Both the position numbers and the translations under genes were made by a program. A DNA stretch of 29,350 nucleotides, from contig BLXT01004960.1 in NCBI GenBank assembly GCA_019648995.1, positions 1,351,784 through 1,381,133 of the forward strand, read 5' to 3'. This DNA comes from Plakobranchus ocellatus. Taxonomy: Eukaryota; Mollusca; Gastropoda; Plakobranchidae. Each line of letters begins with the position of its first letter. The first letter of the stretch is position 1. Below, piece by piece: positions 19,085-26,682 of this stretch. The notes beneath the pieces were generated by a model. That model was not told the origin of the DNA. It did no database searches and saw nothing but the letters and a program-made list of their open reading frames with translations.

Positions 19085-19520
19085 GTAAGTTGCTATCGTT
19101 GCTTTGCCTCACTTGTCCAACTGATGCCATTAGAAGTAAGTTGCTGTTCATTGCTTTGCCTCACTTGTCCAACTGATGCCATTAGAGGTAAGTTGCTGTT
19201 CATTGCTTTGCCTCACTTGTCCAACTGATGTCATTAGAAGTAAGTTGCTGTTCATTGCTTTGCCTCACTTGTCCAACTGATGCATTAGAGGTAAGTTGCT
19301 ATCATTGCTTTGCCTCACTTGTACAACTGATGCCATTAGAGGTAAGTTGCTGTTCATTGCTTTGCTTCGCTTGTCCAACTGAGGCCATTCGAGGTAAGTT
19401 GCTCTACACTACTTTGCCTCACTTGATGCCATTAGAGGTAAGTTGCTCTACACTACTTTGCCTCACTTGATGCCATTAGAGGTAAGTTGCTCTACATTGC
19501 TTCACACAATGCCATTGAAA
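19050..19520 (+). repeat. 51/52-bp array of exon 16 end plus donor, nine donors
   Basis: Units start with GCTTTGCCTCACTTGTCCAA and run CTGATGCCATTAGAG|GTAAGTTGCT, at 19050 (exonic), 19101, 19153, 19205, 19257, 19307, 19359, 19411, 19455 and 19499 (partial). All nine complete units keep GTAAGT, preceded by AGAG, AGAA or CGAG. The last two units lost eight bases (44 bp). A donor switch from 19085 to 19136 adds 51 bases, 17 codons without stop (VSCYRCFASLVQ...PLE), a second copy of the last HEAT helix. Further donors shift frame or run past the TGA at 19226. Confidence 0.95.
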
Positions 19521-19589
19521 TTTGGAAAATGATTTTTGCAAAAGCAACCAGGCATTATATTTGCTCTACATGATTATGTCTATCCTCAG

Positions 19590-19742
19590 GGAGGCGTGCC
19601 AGACCCACTGTCCAGCGAAGAATGGCTGGTAAAGCGCAAGCTGGCTGAGCGCAAGTTTCTTGACCAGCTGTTTGATTTCTCCAAGTTGGACAATTATGAG
19701 ATCACAGTGCCAGTCAAAGCAGAACTTCGGAAATACCAGCAG
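19590..19742 (+). CDS. BTAF1: BTAF1 exon 17 (linker to ATPase)
   Basis: Encodes GGVPDPLSSEEWLVKRKLAE, RKFLDQLFDFSKLDNYEITV and PVKAELRKYQQ. It matches vertebrate AGIPDPPNMSAELIQLKAKERHFLEQLLDGKKLENYKIPVPINAELRKYQQ. LRKYQQ opens the Snf2 ATPase core. Phase 0 at both ends, acceptor ATCCTCAG, donor CAGCAG|GTCAGT, 51 codons. Confidence 0.97.
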
Positions 19743-19862
19743 GTCAGTAGCTTTTATAATTGTATACATGTTCTGTGGAAAGTTTGAAACATTCACAAAT
19801 ACCAGCAGGTCATGGGCTTTCGCAGTTATACACATGCTCTCGGAAAAGTTTGAAACACACTT
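19731..19862 (+). repeat. 66-bp duplication of exon 17 end plus donor
   Basis: AAATACCAGCAG|GTCAGTAG and the following ~54 intron bases are repeated from 19797 as AAATACCAGCAG|GTCATGGG; both copies end in AAAGTTTGAAACA. The second donor is weaker (GTCATG). The added 66 bases would be in frame in length but contain a TGA. Confidence 0.9.
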
Positions 19863-20746
19863 TACTCTACAAAATCTAGAAATTTTAATTGAGTTGTTCA
19901 ATTGTTGCATGTTGCAAATTAGTATTAAAGTCCCTCTCTCGGTGTAAATTTCTGGGCATGTATCAGAATATTTACTGGTATTTTGTCTTTGGATGGTAAG
20001 ATATTATTTAGGCTAGAAATTATACATGTAAAAGTTGTGTAGAGTTTCTTGCTTCTTTGCTTTTTTTTTTAATTGATTAAGAAATGTTGGGCTTTTGACA
20101 AACCCCAAGATAACTTTCTTTCTAGTTAGTGTCTATGTGTAAATGAATTTGTGTGACAAAGTATCTGAAATTGCCTCAAGCGATTGTAATTTGGATAATT
20201 CTGGGCTTCATATTTGATGGTCTTTGTGGTTGCTTTAATTTCACTGTTCCTCTGTTAAACTATAGTTAAACTGTTAGGATGTAGAATAGACGTAAGATCT
20301 TTGGGATATAAGATTAGAGTCAATGAACTGTATGTAAAAAGAGGAAAATTTGAACACAGCTAACTTGTTTGGGAAGTGACATTATGTTGAAAATCTGTGC
20401 TTTAGGTTTAGCTTGGTTTTTGTATATAGCCAGTCCACAGCAAGGAGATTTTGAGGCCAGGGCGCCAGTAGTGGGGCTCGAATCTGTGACAGAAGGGTCT
20501 CTTCAGATCTCAGGGCGGACTCGCTTACCACTGTGCCACTCACACCCCGCTTTAGGTGTAGCTGATTCATACTCAGGTTCTATCACAGCCTCAAGTTGGA
20601 TTGGTGTCAGTTTTAAATTATTGTGCACCTCTTACTGCTTGCACAGCAATGACAAATCTTGACTTTGATGATTTAATTAGATGTTTATTTAGTTTACAGT
20701 ACAATAAATGCGATTGTGTCTTCATATGTACATCTGGGTCCCCCAG
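19863..20746 (+). other. Rest of intron 17, holds a minus-strand SINE
   Basis: Nothing is recognised apart from the SINE at 20419-20567. The intron ends in GTCCCCCAG. Confidence 0.6.
20419..20567 (-). mobile_element. tRNA-derived SINE (copy 4, minus strand)
   Basis: Read on the minus strand it gives GAGTGGCACAGTGGTAAGCG, CCGCCCTGAGATCTGAAGAG, a GATTCGAGCCCC B box, GGCGCCCTGGCC, then TTGCTGTGGACTGGCTATAT. About 20 bases of the body (the GGAGGGCCTGAAAGCC part) are missing compared with copies 2 and 3. Confidence 0.85.
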
Positions 20747-20884
20747 GATGGTGTAAACTGGCTTGGGTTTCTCAACAAGTACAAACTACATGGCATTCTT
20801 TGTGACGACATGGGCCTCGGCAAAACCCTGCAGTCTATCTGTATCATGGCTACAGATCATAAGGAAAGAGCTGCCAAGTATCAG
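20747..20884 (+). CDS. BTAF1: BTAF1 exon 18 (ATPase motif I, Walker A)
   Basis: Encodes [40 protein letters not shown] and [17 protein letters not shown] is helicase motif I, with the ATP-binding Lys in GKT. It is almost identical to vertebrate [38 protein letters not shown]. Phase 0 both ends, acceptor CCCCCAG, donor TATCAG|GTGAGT. The second half of this exon with donor is duplicated downstream. Confidence 0.98.
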
Positions 20885-21098
20885 GTGAGTCTACAAGCAC
20901 AGCCACGGAGAGTGAGCAATGATTGCCAGGATTATCTATAGCGTGATAGGGAAGCATATAAAACCCTGCAGTCTATCTGTATCATGGCTACAGATCATAA
21001 GGAAAGAGCTGCCAAGTATCAGGTGAGTCTACAAGCACAGCCACTGAGAAAGAGCAATAATTGCAAGAGATTATCTATAGTGTGATGGGGAAGCATAT
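20822..21098 (+). repeat. 138-bp duplication of the 3' half of exon 18 plus donor
   Basis: The 63 coding bases from AAAACCCTGCAG to AAGTATCAG, the GTGAGT donor and ~75 intron bases are repeated from 20960, with the coding part unchanged by eye and the intron part slightly diverged (CCACGGAGAGTGAGC against CCACTGAGAAAGAGC). The copy lacks its own acceptor. Reading through from exon 18 meets a TAG before the copy, so it cannot simply lengthen the protein. Confidence 0.95.
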
Positions 21099-22101
21099 TA
21101 TTACAGAACGGTCAGTGAGAAAAAAAGAAAAAAGTAGACTTTTATTTGTGTCTTTAACCACAGTACAAGTTTAAGCCTGTCATAATGATTTTTTTTTCAG
21201 AGATTGTCACTTCAACACGATTTTTTGGCAGATGAGCCAGAGTGCAAGAATAATATAAAATGTGATTTGCTTTTTTTTTTTTCTCATGGCTGAAACATCC
21301 AGCATTTTGTACAATAATTTACCGGCAAAACTTCACAAGACTCTTCTTCAAATGACCTTTTCGCCACATAAAATATTTGTCTAAGTTTTTTTGTTTCCTA
21401 ACTGCTTTTCATAAAATAGTGTCATTGAAACAATGTCTGAGAGGCTGTTCATGCACAATTATCCATTTTTGTTAAGTCTCTTTTCAAATGTTTAAAAAAA
21501 TAATTATGATGATAAGGAGCTCAAATAAAATATTTAAAAATTGAAAAAAATACAGCCAAGCATAATATATGCTACATTTGTTTACTACAGCAATTTAAAT
21601 CTTCATTTGTGAGTTAAATTATGTTCAAGGCACATCAAACTAAGATGGAGTGACAGTTTTCAATTGAATATACTTTTGGATCTCAAAATCCAGGATGTCA
21701 ATATTATCATGTGACATTTCCTTCTGTTTTTATCACAGCAAATGCATTCATAAAAATTGATATTGCCAAATCACTAACCAAAAAAAAAACATATACACAC
21801 AATCTGGAAATCCCTCAGTGCAAGCTGCATTGCATTTATATTTCACATATATATCCGTATTTCCTGTATCAGACTGCCTAAAAAAAAATAGACACAAGTG
21901 CTTTTTTTTTTTTAATGCATGGGAAATATCTGTTTACTTATATTGAAAATTAAGTTGTGTGTAAAAATATTGATAATGACGTACGTATGCATACGCAATA
22001 GGCTTCTTTCCTGTGATGTGGGTTGGATTGAAGTGAACGTTGTAGCTGCTGCTGCTTCAGCTGCCCCTTTTCATGCCTTTTATCGTCTCCTCCCCCATCA
22101 G
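21099..22101 (+). other. Rest of intron 18, nothing recognised
   Basis: AT-rich with several A and T runs. No element is recognised. Ends CTCCCCCATCAG. Confidence 0.55.
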
Positions 22102-22253
22102 AACTCTAAAGAGCCAGGTTGTGCGCCCTTGCCTTCCATCGTGGTCTGCCCTCCAACTCTAGTCGGTCACTGGGTCTATGAGGTCAACAAATTTGTGACT
22201 ACATCTTACCTTAACCCTCTTATGTATGCTGGACCACTAGCTGAGCGCACCAG
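22102..22253 (+). CDS. BTAF1: BTAF1 exon 19 (ATPase motif Ia)
   Basis: Encodes NSKEPGCAPLPSIVVCPPTL, VGHWVYEVNKFVTTSYLNPL and MYAGPLAERT. LPSIVVCPPTLVGHWVYEV matches vertebrate LPSLVVCPPTLTGHWVDEV (motif Ia), and YLNPLMYAGPLAER matches YLNPLHYTGPPTER. Acceptor CCCATCAG, donor CCAG|GTGAGG, leaving two bases. An in-frame ATG upstream at 21919 is in the intron and is not a start. Confidence 0.96.
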
Positions 22254-22823
22254 GTGAGGATGCAAAAAAAAAAAGAAAATGAATGCTGAGGTTGTATGTG
22301 AGTTTAAAAAATTATTTGTAACATTTTATAGCCGAGATGATCCTTTCATCTTGTGACATGCATTTTGATATTGGATTTTAGCATAAATAACCTTGAAAAA
22401 TATTTCTATCTGTAGATACATTATTGCCCAAAATGAGCCATCTTGCAGCAGGAATATGTATGGTTTAGAAAGGCTAATGTGATTCCTAGTCTAAGTTCTT
22501 CTTAAATTGAAGTAAATTTTCATTGAGTGGCAGTGTGCCTTTTAAAATTCTCTAGTGTTATATCATGTTTCCGTTTTCACCTTTAATTTAAAACATACTT
22601 CAACATAATGTCTTTTGAATCTTTGTCATTAAGGAATGGATTTTTTTATTACAAAGCCTTTATTAATTTTGCTCACCAGTTAAATTCTCTAAATACACAT
22701 GTTATGATTAGATTTAAGCTTTTTCTAGAGATTTTCATTGTGATTTGTGTATGGAATAAATGAATTTCAAAAACATTTTTCATATATATCTATTTTAATG
22801 TCAGATAATCTTTTTAAAAAGTG
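22254..22823 (+). other. Intron 19, left part, nothing recognised
   Basis: No element or repeat is visible before the 62-bp acceptor array. Confidence 0.55.
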
Positions 22824-23010
22824 TGTGTCAATGTTTAGGTAAAGCTTAGAATCTGTTGACACTTGTATTGCAGGTTGCAGAAGTATGTGTCAATGTTTAC
22901 ATAAAGCTTAGAATCTGTTGACACTTTTATTGCAGGTTTCAGAAGTATGTGTCAATGTTTAGGCAAAGCTTAGAATCTGTTGACACTTGTATTGCAGGTT
23001 GCAGAAGAAA
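22824..23010 (+). repeat. 62-bp triplicate of the exon 20 acceptor
   Basis: TGTTGACACTTGTATTGCAG and the following coding bases GTTGCAGAAG occur three times, with AG ends at 22873, 22935 and 22997, separated by GTGTCAATGTTTAGG and AAAGCTTAGAATC. The last is the true acceptor, being the only one followed by the conserved coding sequence. Using the first would reach a TAA within about 30 bases; using the second shifts the frame. Confidence 0.94.
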
Positions 23011-23075
23011 GTGCCCAAGCACAATTTGATAGTGGCTTCCTATGACGTTGTCCGCAATGATATTGAATTCTTCAG
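22998..23075 (+). CDS. BTAF1: BTAF1 exon 20
   Basis: Encodes (R)LQKKVPKHNLIVASYDVVRN and DIEFF. It matches vertebrate RLQHQVKRHNLIVASYDVVRNDIDFF and belongs to the first RecA lobe (motif Ib region). A short exon of 78 bases with donor TTCAG|GTGAGT. Confidence 0.96.
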
Positions 23076-23225
23076 GTGAGTGACTCTCTCATCAAACACA
23101 CATATATATTCTATTGCAAGGATTTATAATAACTTAAAATGTGCTCAACCTTTAGTTCAGCGTAGAGGAATTTAATGGACATGAACAGTTTTCGCTGTTT
23201 TTACCCTCCTTCATTTTTTTTTCAG

Positions 23226-23289
23226 TAACATCAAATGGAATTACTGCATACTAGACGAGGGTCATATAATCAGGAATGGAAAAACTAAG
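23226..23289 (+). CDS. BTAF1: BTAF1 exon 21 (motif II, DEGH box)
   Basis: Encodes (S)NIKWNYCILDEGHIIRNGKT and K. DEGH instead of DEAH/DEGH-variants of other Snf2 proteins is the Mot1/BTAF1-type Walker B motif, with the catalytic Asp-Glu; vertebrate ILDEGHVIKNGKTK. The smallest exon of the motor, 64 bases. Acceptor TTTTTTCAG, donor AAG|GTAAAA. Confidence 0.97.
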
Positions 23290-23901
23290 GTAAAAATGTA
23301 AATTTATCATAGAATTAAAAAAGAGATACAAATGCAGATCAGTACATTTGATTATGTTTTGTACGTTTTCCATACTGTGCTAGCACAATCAGTGCATGAC
23401 AGATTGTCAAGGAGCATATGTGTAGAGGTCTCACAAAATGACTTCAGTTGGGGTCTGCATCACTGAGGTCAAATCAAAATATTAAAGTAAAGAAATGAGC
23501 ATATCTAATACTTTATCTATAGTAGAGTAAATCTACAGTATGTCTGTAGGATATGATTCACTTGGAGATGTGAGCAGTTTTTACACCTCAAATCAATGGT
23601 TTTTATTTGAAGTCATTTAGGCAGAACTGCAACTCGATTCATCTTGTGGGGCTGCTGCACATATAAACATTGCATTAATATATTTCCACATACTGTCTCT
23701 ATGGTATGACTAGACAGTTTCTAGGAAAAGAGAAGGACACTTAAACGGACAAAACATTTGGTTAACCTGGATCTTTTACAAAAGGAATAGCAGGATTAAA
23801 AGAAAATAACAATTGTTTACTGAATTTTTATATTTGATGGTCAGTCTCCCCTGGTAAAAGCGAGGAAAATGATTCTTATATTTTATCCATTTCCATTAAA
23901 G
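23290..23901 (+). other. Intron 21, nothing recognised
   Basis: No arrays or elements. The acceptor is weak (CATTTCCATTAAAG). Confidence 0.6.
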
Positions 23902-24109
23902 CTGGCAAAGGCAACCAAACAACTGGTGTGTAATCATCGTCTGATCCTATCTGGCACACCTATTCAAAACAATGTCCTTGACCTGTGGTCTCTGTTTGAC
24001 TTCCTGATGCCTGGTTTTCTGGGGACGGAGCAGCAATTTCAAGCCAGGTATGGCCGCCCGATTCTGCAGAGCCGGGACGCGAAGAGTAGCAGCCGCGAGC
24101 AGGAGGCAG
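23902..24109 (+). CDS. BTAF1: BTAF1 exon 22 (motif III)
   Basis: Encodes LAKATKQLVCNHRLILSGTP, IQNNVLDLWSLFDFLMPGFL, GTEQQFQARYGRPILQSRDA and KSSSREQEA. LSGTPIQNNVLDLWSLFDFLMPGFLG is the Snf2 motif III region, nearly identical to vertebrates; SRDAKSSSREQEAG is BTAF1-specific. The acceptor TTAAAG is atypical, chosen because vertebrate KLSKAVKQL aligns from the Lys that ends exon 21. Confidence 0.96.
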
Positions 24110-24916
24110 GTGAGTCAGGAACTTGGTGTGTGTGGTTTCTATAAGCTGAAACAGTCTTATGTGCAACCGAAGAAGTTAAAAACTGGGCTGAAAAACAGAT
24201 ATAATGTGGGGTGGGTGAGGTTAGGCATGAAGAATAGTTAAAGAAAGAAATGCAATAATGGGGATTTTTTTTTTTTTTCAGAGAGACAAAGGTTGAGAGA
24301 AAATCATCTTTCCTTTTCACAAGATGCAGAAACTGGAGGATGAACTTATCTGTGATAATTAGGAAAATGTATTTGTTGATGAATTGTATTACACTTTGAT
24401 GCTGATTTAATCAGATCTGCCAAATCCTGTAATTCACTACTGAAATATAGACTGTTACTGAAACAAAATGGAGAATACTGAACTCTTGCCTTGAAAAAAT
24501 TTACTCAGTTTAGTCTATGTCTGTGTCAAATGATGACATTTTTTGCTCTTTAAGTGGGTGGTGGATGCTAAGGGAATATTAACCTATAATATCTTTTTGG
24601 GGCATCAAGGCTATAATGATGCACTCATTGTGCTTGAAATCAAAGCAGCATACCTTTGATTTTTGAACTCCCAGGGCTGTTTAGCTTGATAAAAATCAAC
24701 CAGGTGTTGTCTTTGTCAGTTAATGTTGCCACTGCTAGTGAAATGCCTTCTTGAACGCTGAAGTAAAGGGTGGTAAACTGCTGAAGCTAAAGTTGTTTAT
24801 ATTGATTAGAGCCCTGCTAACATGCATCTTTCTGCTTATCTCTTTGATGTTACACTGATTTCTTTAGCCCCTAAATTGAAGGAAAGCTTTTTCATTAATA
24901 ATGTTTTTCAACCCAG
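24110..24916 (+). other. Intron 22, nothing recognised
   Basis: No repeat array is visible. Open frames across 24039-24320 are shadows of exon 22 and intron. Ends TCAACCCAG. Confidence 0.6.
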
Positions 24917-25047
24917 GAGCTCTAGCCATGGAGTCCTTGCACCGCCAGGTCTTGCCCTTCATCCTGCGAAGGTTGAAAGAGGACGTGCTCCAGGACTTGC
25001 CGCCGAAGATAGTGCAGGATTATTACTGTGACCTCAGCCCTCTACAG
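24917..25047 (+). CDS. BTAF1: BTAF1 exon 23
   Basis: Encodes (G)ALAMESLHRQVLPFILRRLK, EDVLQDLPPKIVQDYYCDLS and PLQ, almost identical to vertebrate LAMDALHRQVLPFLLRRMKEDVLQDLPPKIIQDYYCTLSPLQ. This is the end of the first lobe and the brace into the second. Donor CTACAG|GTCAGC. The bases following the donor read VSLYSSFIQ in frame, resembling the start of exon 24. Confidence 0.96.
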
Positions 25048-25333
25048 GTCAGCCTTTACAGCTCCTTTATTCAGGGGAAGCCACTTAATTTGAATGTTCT
25101 TTTCTTTCATGACTGAATTTTTTTTTCCCCCAAATTTTTTTTAAAGTCTTGAAACAATTTCCTTTAAACAGAATCTTGAGTCCATCCTAAAAGAAAGGAA
25201 ATGAAAATTAAAAGGCTGCCCAAAGAGTTTTGCAGTTTGAGAAATGAAAAAGGACAACGTCTTACATTGCATTTTCTTGATTTACTTTTATCATTGTCAG
25301 CTGTGGTATGTATGTATTTTATTTTTCTTTCAG

Positions 25334-25456
25334 GTTGAGCTGTATGAAGATTTTGCCAAATCTCGGGCCAAACGAACAGTAGATGAAACTGTGACGGCAA
25401 CTGATGACAGCAGTGACAAAAAAGTTTCTAGTCAAGGCACAACACACATTTTCCAG
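25334..25456 (+). CDS. BTAF1: BTAF1 exon 24
   Basis: Encodes VELYEDFAKSRAKRTVDETV, TATDDSSDKKVSSQGTTHIF and Q. VELYEDFAKSRAK matches vertebrate VQLYEDFAKSRAK; the Ser/Thr/Asp-rich middle matches the variable insert before GHVFQALQYLRK. Phase 0 both ends, acceptor TTTCTTTCAG, donor TTCCAG|GTAAAC. Confidence 0.95.
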
Positions 25457-26059
25457 GTAAACTAAGTTCCAGACAGGTTTATATGTTACAATATTGTACA
25501 GCCAATCACCTGGGACATAAGTCTCAATCTGTCTGACAGGTTCATATGTTAAATATCGTACATCCATTGACCTGGGAGATAAGTCTCAATCTGTCTGACA
25601 GGTTCAAATATTAAAACATTTTGTGTTTCCATTAGCTTGTTAGATAAGTCTCAATTTTCTTAGTTTTTTTCTCAAAGTGAGGCAAAGATGACAATGTTGA
25701 AAGTTTCAATAAAGTTCAGTAGTTTGTTACCCTTTTGAACAAACTTTTGGCCTTTCAGCATAAACAATTTACATAACTAGTGGTCACTGTTGATGTCTTT
25801 ATCTCTTAGGCCTGTGAAATCATCAACCATTGAATTCTGTTTTGTCCCCAATGATTAAAGAAAATAGTTTTGAGTTTCAGATCGAAAGGAACGTTAATTT
25901 TTTACAGCATTGTAGGTATTGTATTTCAGCTTTGTTTTGGCTTGGATTTTTTATTGCAGGAATTGGTTATTTTTGGGGATGAGTAAAAAGCTGTTTGCAC
26001 AATTCAATCGCATAATAATCATTCATTTGATTTCACATTGCTGTTGTAACCTATTGCAG
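25457..26059 (+). repeat. Intron 24 with a 62-bp array next to the donor
   Basis: Three units (about 25470-25665) share GACAGGTT.ATATGTTA, TGTACA.CCA and ACATAAGTCTCAATCTGTCT; CAG ends are at 25476, 25539 and 25601. The array starts about 20 bases inside the intron rather than in the exon, though each CTGACAG|GTTCAT unit joint looks donor-like. Nothing is recognised from 25666 to the TATTGCAG acceptor. Confidence 0.75.
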
Positions 26060-26208
26060 GCGCTGCAATACCTGCGTAAAGTCTGCAACCACCCTGCCCT
26101 GGTACTGGGCCCGTCGCACCCTCGCTATGATGAGATGCTGTCTCGCCTTGGCCAGGAAGGCACTAGTCTACACGACATCACTCATGCTCCAAAACTCACA
26201 GCCCTCAA
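26060..26208 (+). CDS. BTAF1: BTAF1 exon 25 (start of second RecA lobe)
   Basis: Encodes ALQYLRKVCNHPALVLGPSH, PRYDEMLSRLGQEGTSLHDI and THAPKLTALK. LQYLRKVCNHPALVL is a Snf2-family hallmark and SLHDIxHAPKLxALK is specific to BTAF1. Donor CTCAA|GTGAGT, leaving two bases. Confidence 0.97.
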
Positions 26209-26398
26209 GTGAGTAAGCCTTCTAGCTTTATGATTCTCTTTCTTCAGCAACTCTAAACATTATGGTATGTGATTGACCTTTTTAATCAGTTTGGGTTTGT
26301 GCTAGAAATTTAAATCACATCATTATATCTTTAAGAGAAAAAAAAAATGTGTCTTTCCTTTTTCAAAATATTCAAGTGATGTTGTTTCATTTTTATAG

Positions 26399-26587
26399 GC
26401 AGCTGCTCAACGATTGTGGCATTGGACAGTCCACGACAGGCAGTGCCCAGCCCTCGTCCAGTGGTAAAGATCAGAATAGTCAGCAAGGTCAAGGATTGGA
26501 CACAGTTCCTGTAGTCAACCAACATCGTGTACTTCTCTTCTGTCAGCTCAAGGGCATGCTGGACATTGTGGAGAAAGATTTGCTCAA
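26399..26587 (+). CDS. BTAF1: BTAF1 exon 26 (motif IV)
   Basis: Encodes (K)QLLNDCGIGQSTTGSAQPSS, SGKDQNSQQGQGLDTVPVVN, QHRVLLFCQLKGMLDIVEKD and LL. QHRVLLFCQLKGMLDIVE matches vertebrate QHRILIFCQLKSMLDIVE (motif IV). The Ser/Gln-rich insert is longer than in vertebrates. The donor CTCAA|GTTTGT is weak; it is chosen because it gives DLLKARMPSVTYLRLDG with exon 27. The exon end is duplicated downstream. Confidence 0.94.
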
Positions 26588-26682
26588 GTTTGTTGCTTGA
26601 TGTGTTGTCTCTGTGTAGGAATTTGGGTGCTTGCTGGACAATGTGGAGAAAAATTCGCTAAGTTTTTATATCTGATGTGTTA
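26553..26682 (+). repeat. 75-bp duplication of exon 26 end plus donor
   Basis: GCTGGACATTGTGGAGAAAG with the following TTTGCTCAA|GTTTGTTGC...TGATGTGTTGTCT is repeated 75 bp on as GCTGGACAATGTGGAGAAAA...TTCGCTAA|GTTTTTAT...TGATGTGTTATG. The second copy is more diverged and is cut short at 26682 by the solo LTR; its remainder may be the sequence from 27954. Confidence 0.85.

Noticed and set aside
20960-21022. Second complete ATPase exon
   Set aside because: Only the 3' part of exon 18 is copied, there is no acceptor, and a TAG separates it from exon 18 in frame, so it is not a functional alternative exon by itself.
24822-25031. Frame overlapping exon 23
   Set aside because: Out-of-frame shadow of exon 23; the conserved protein is in the other frame.
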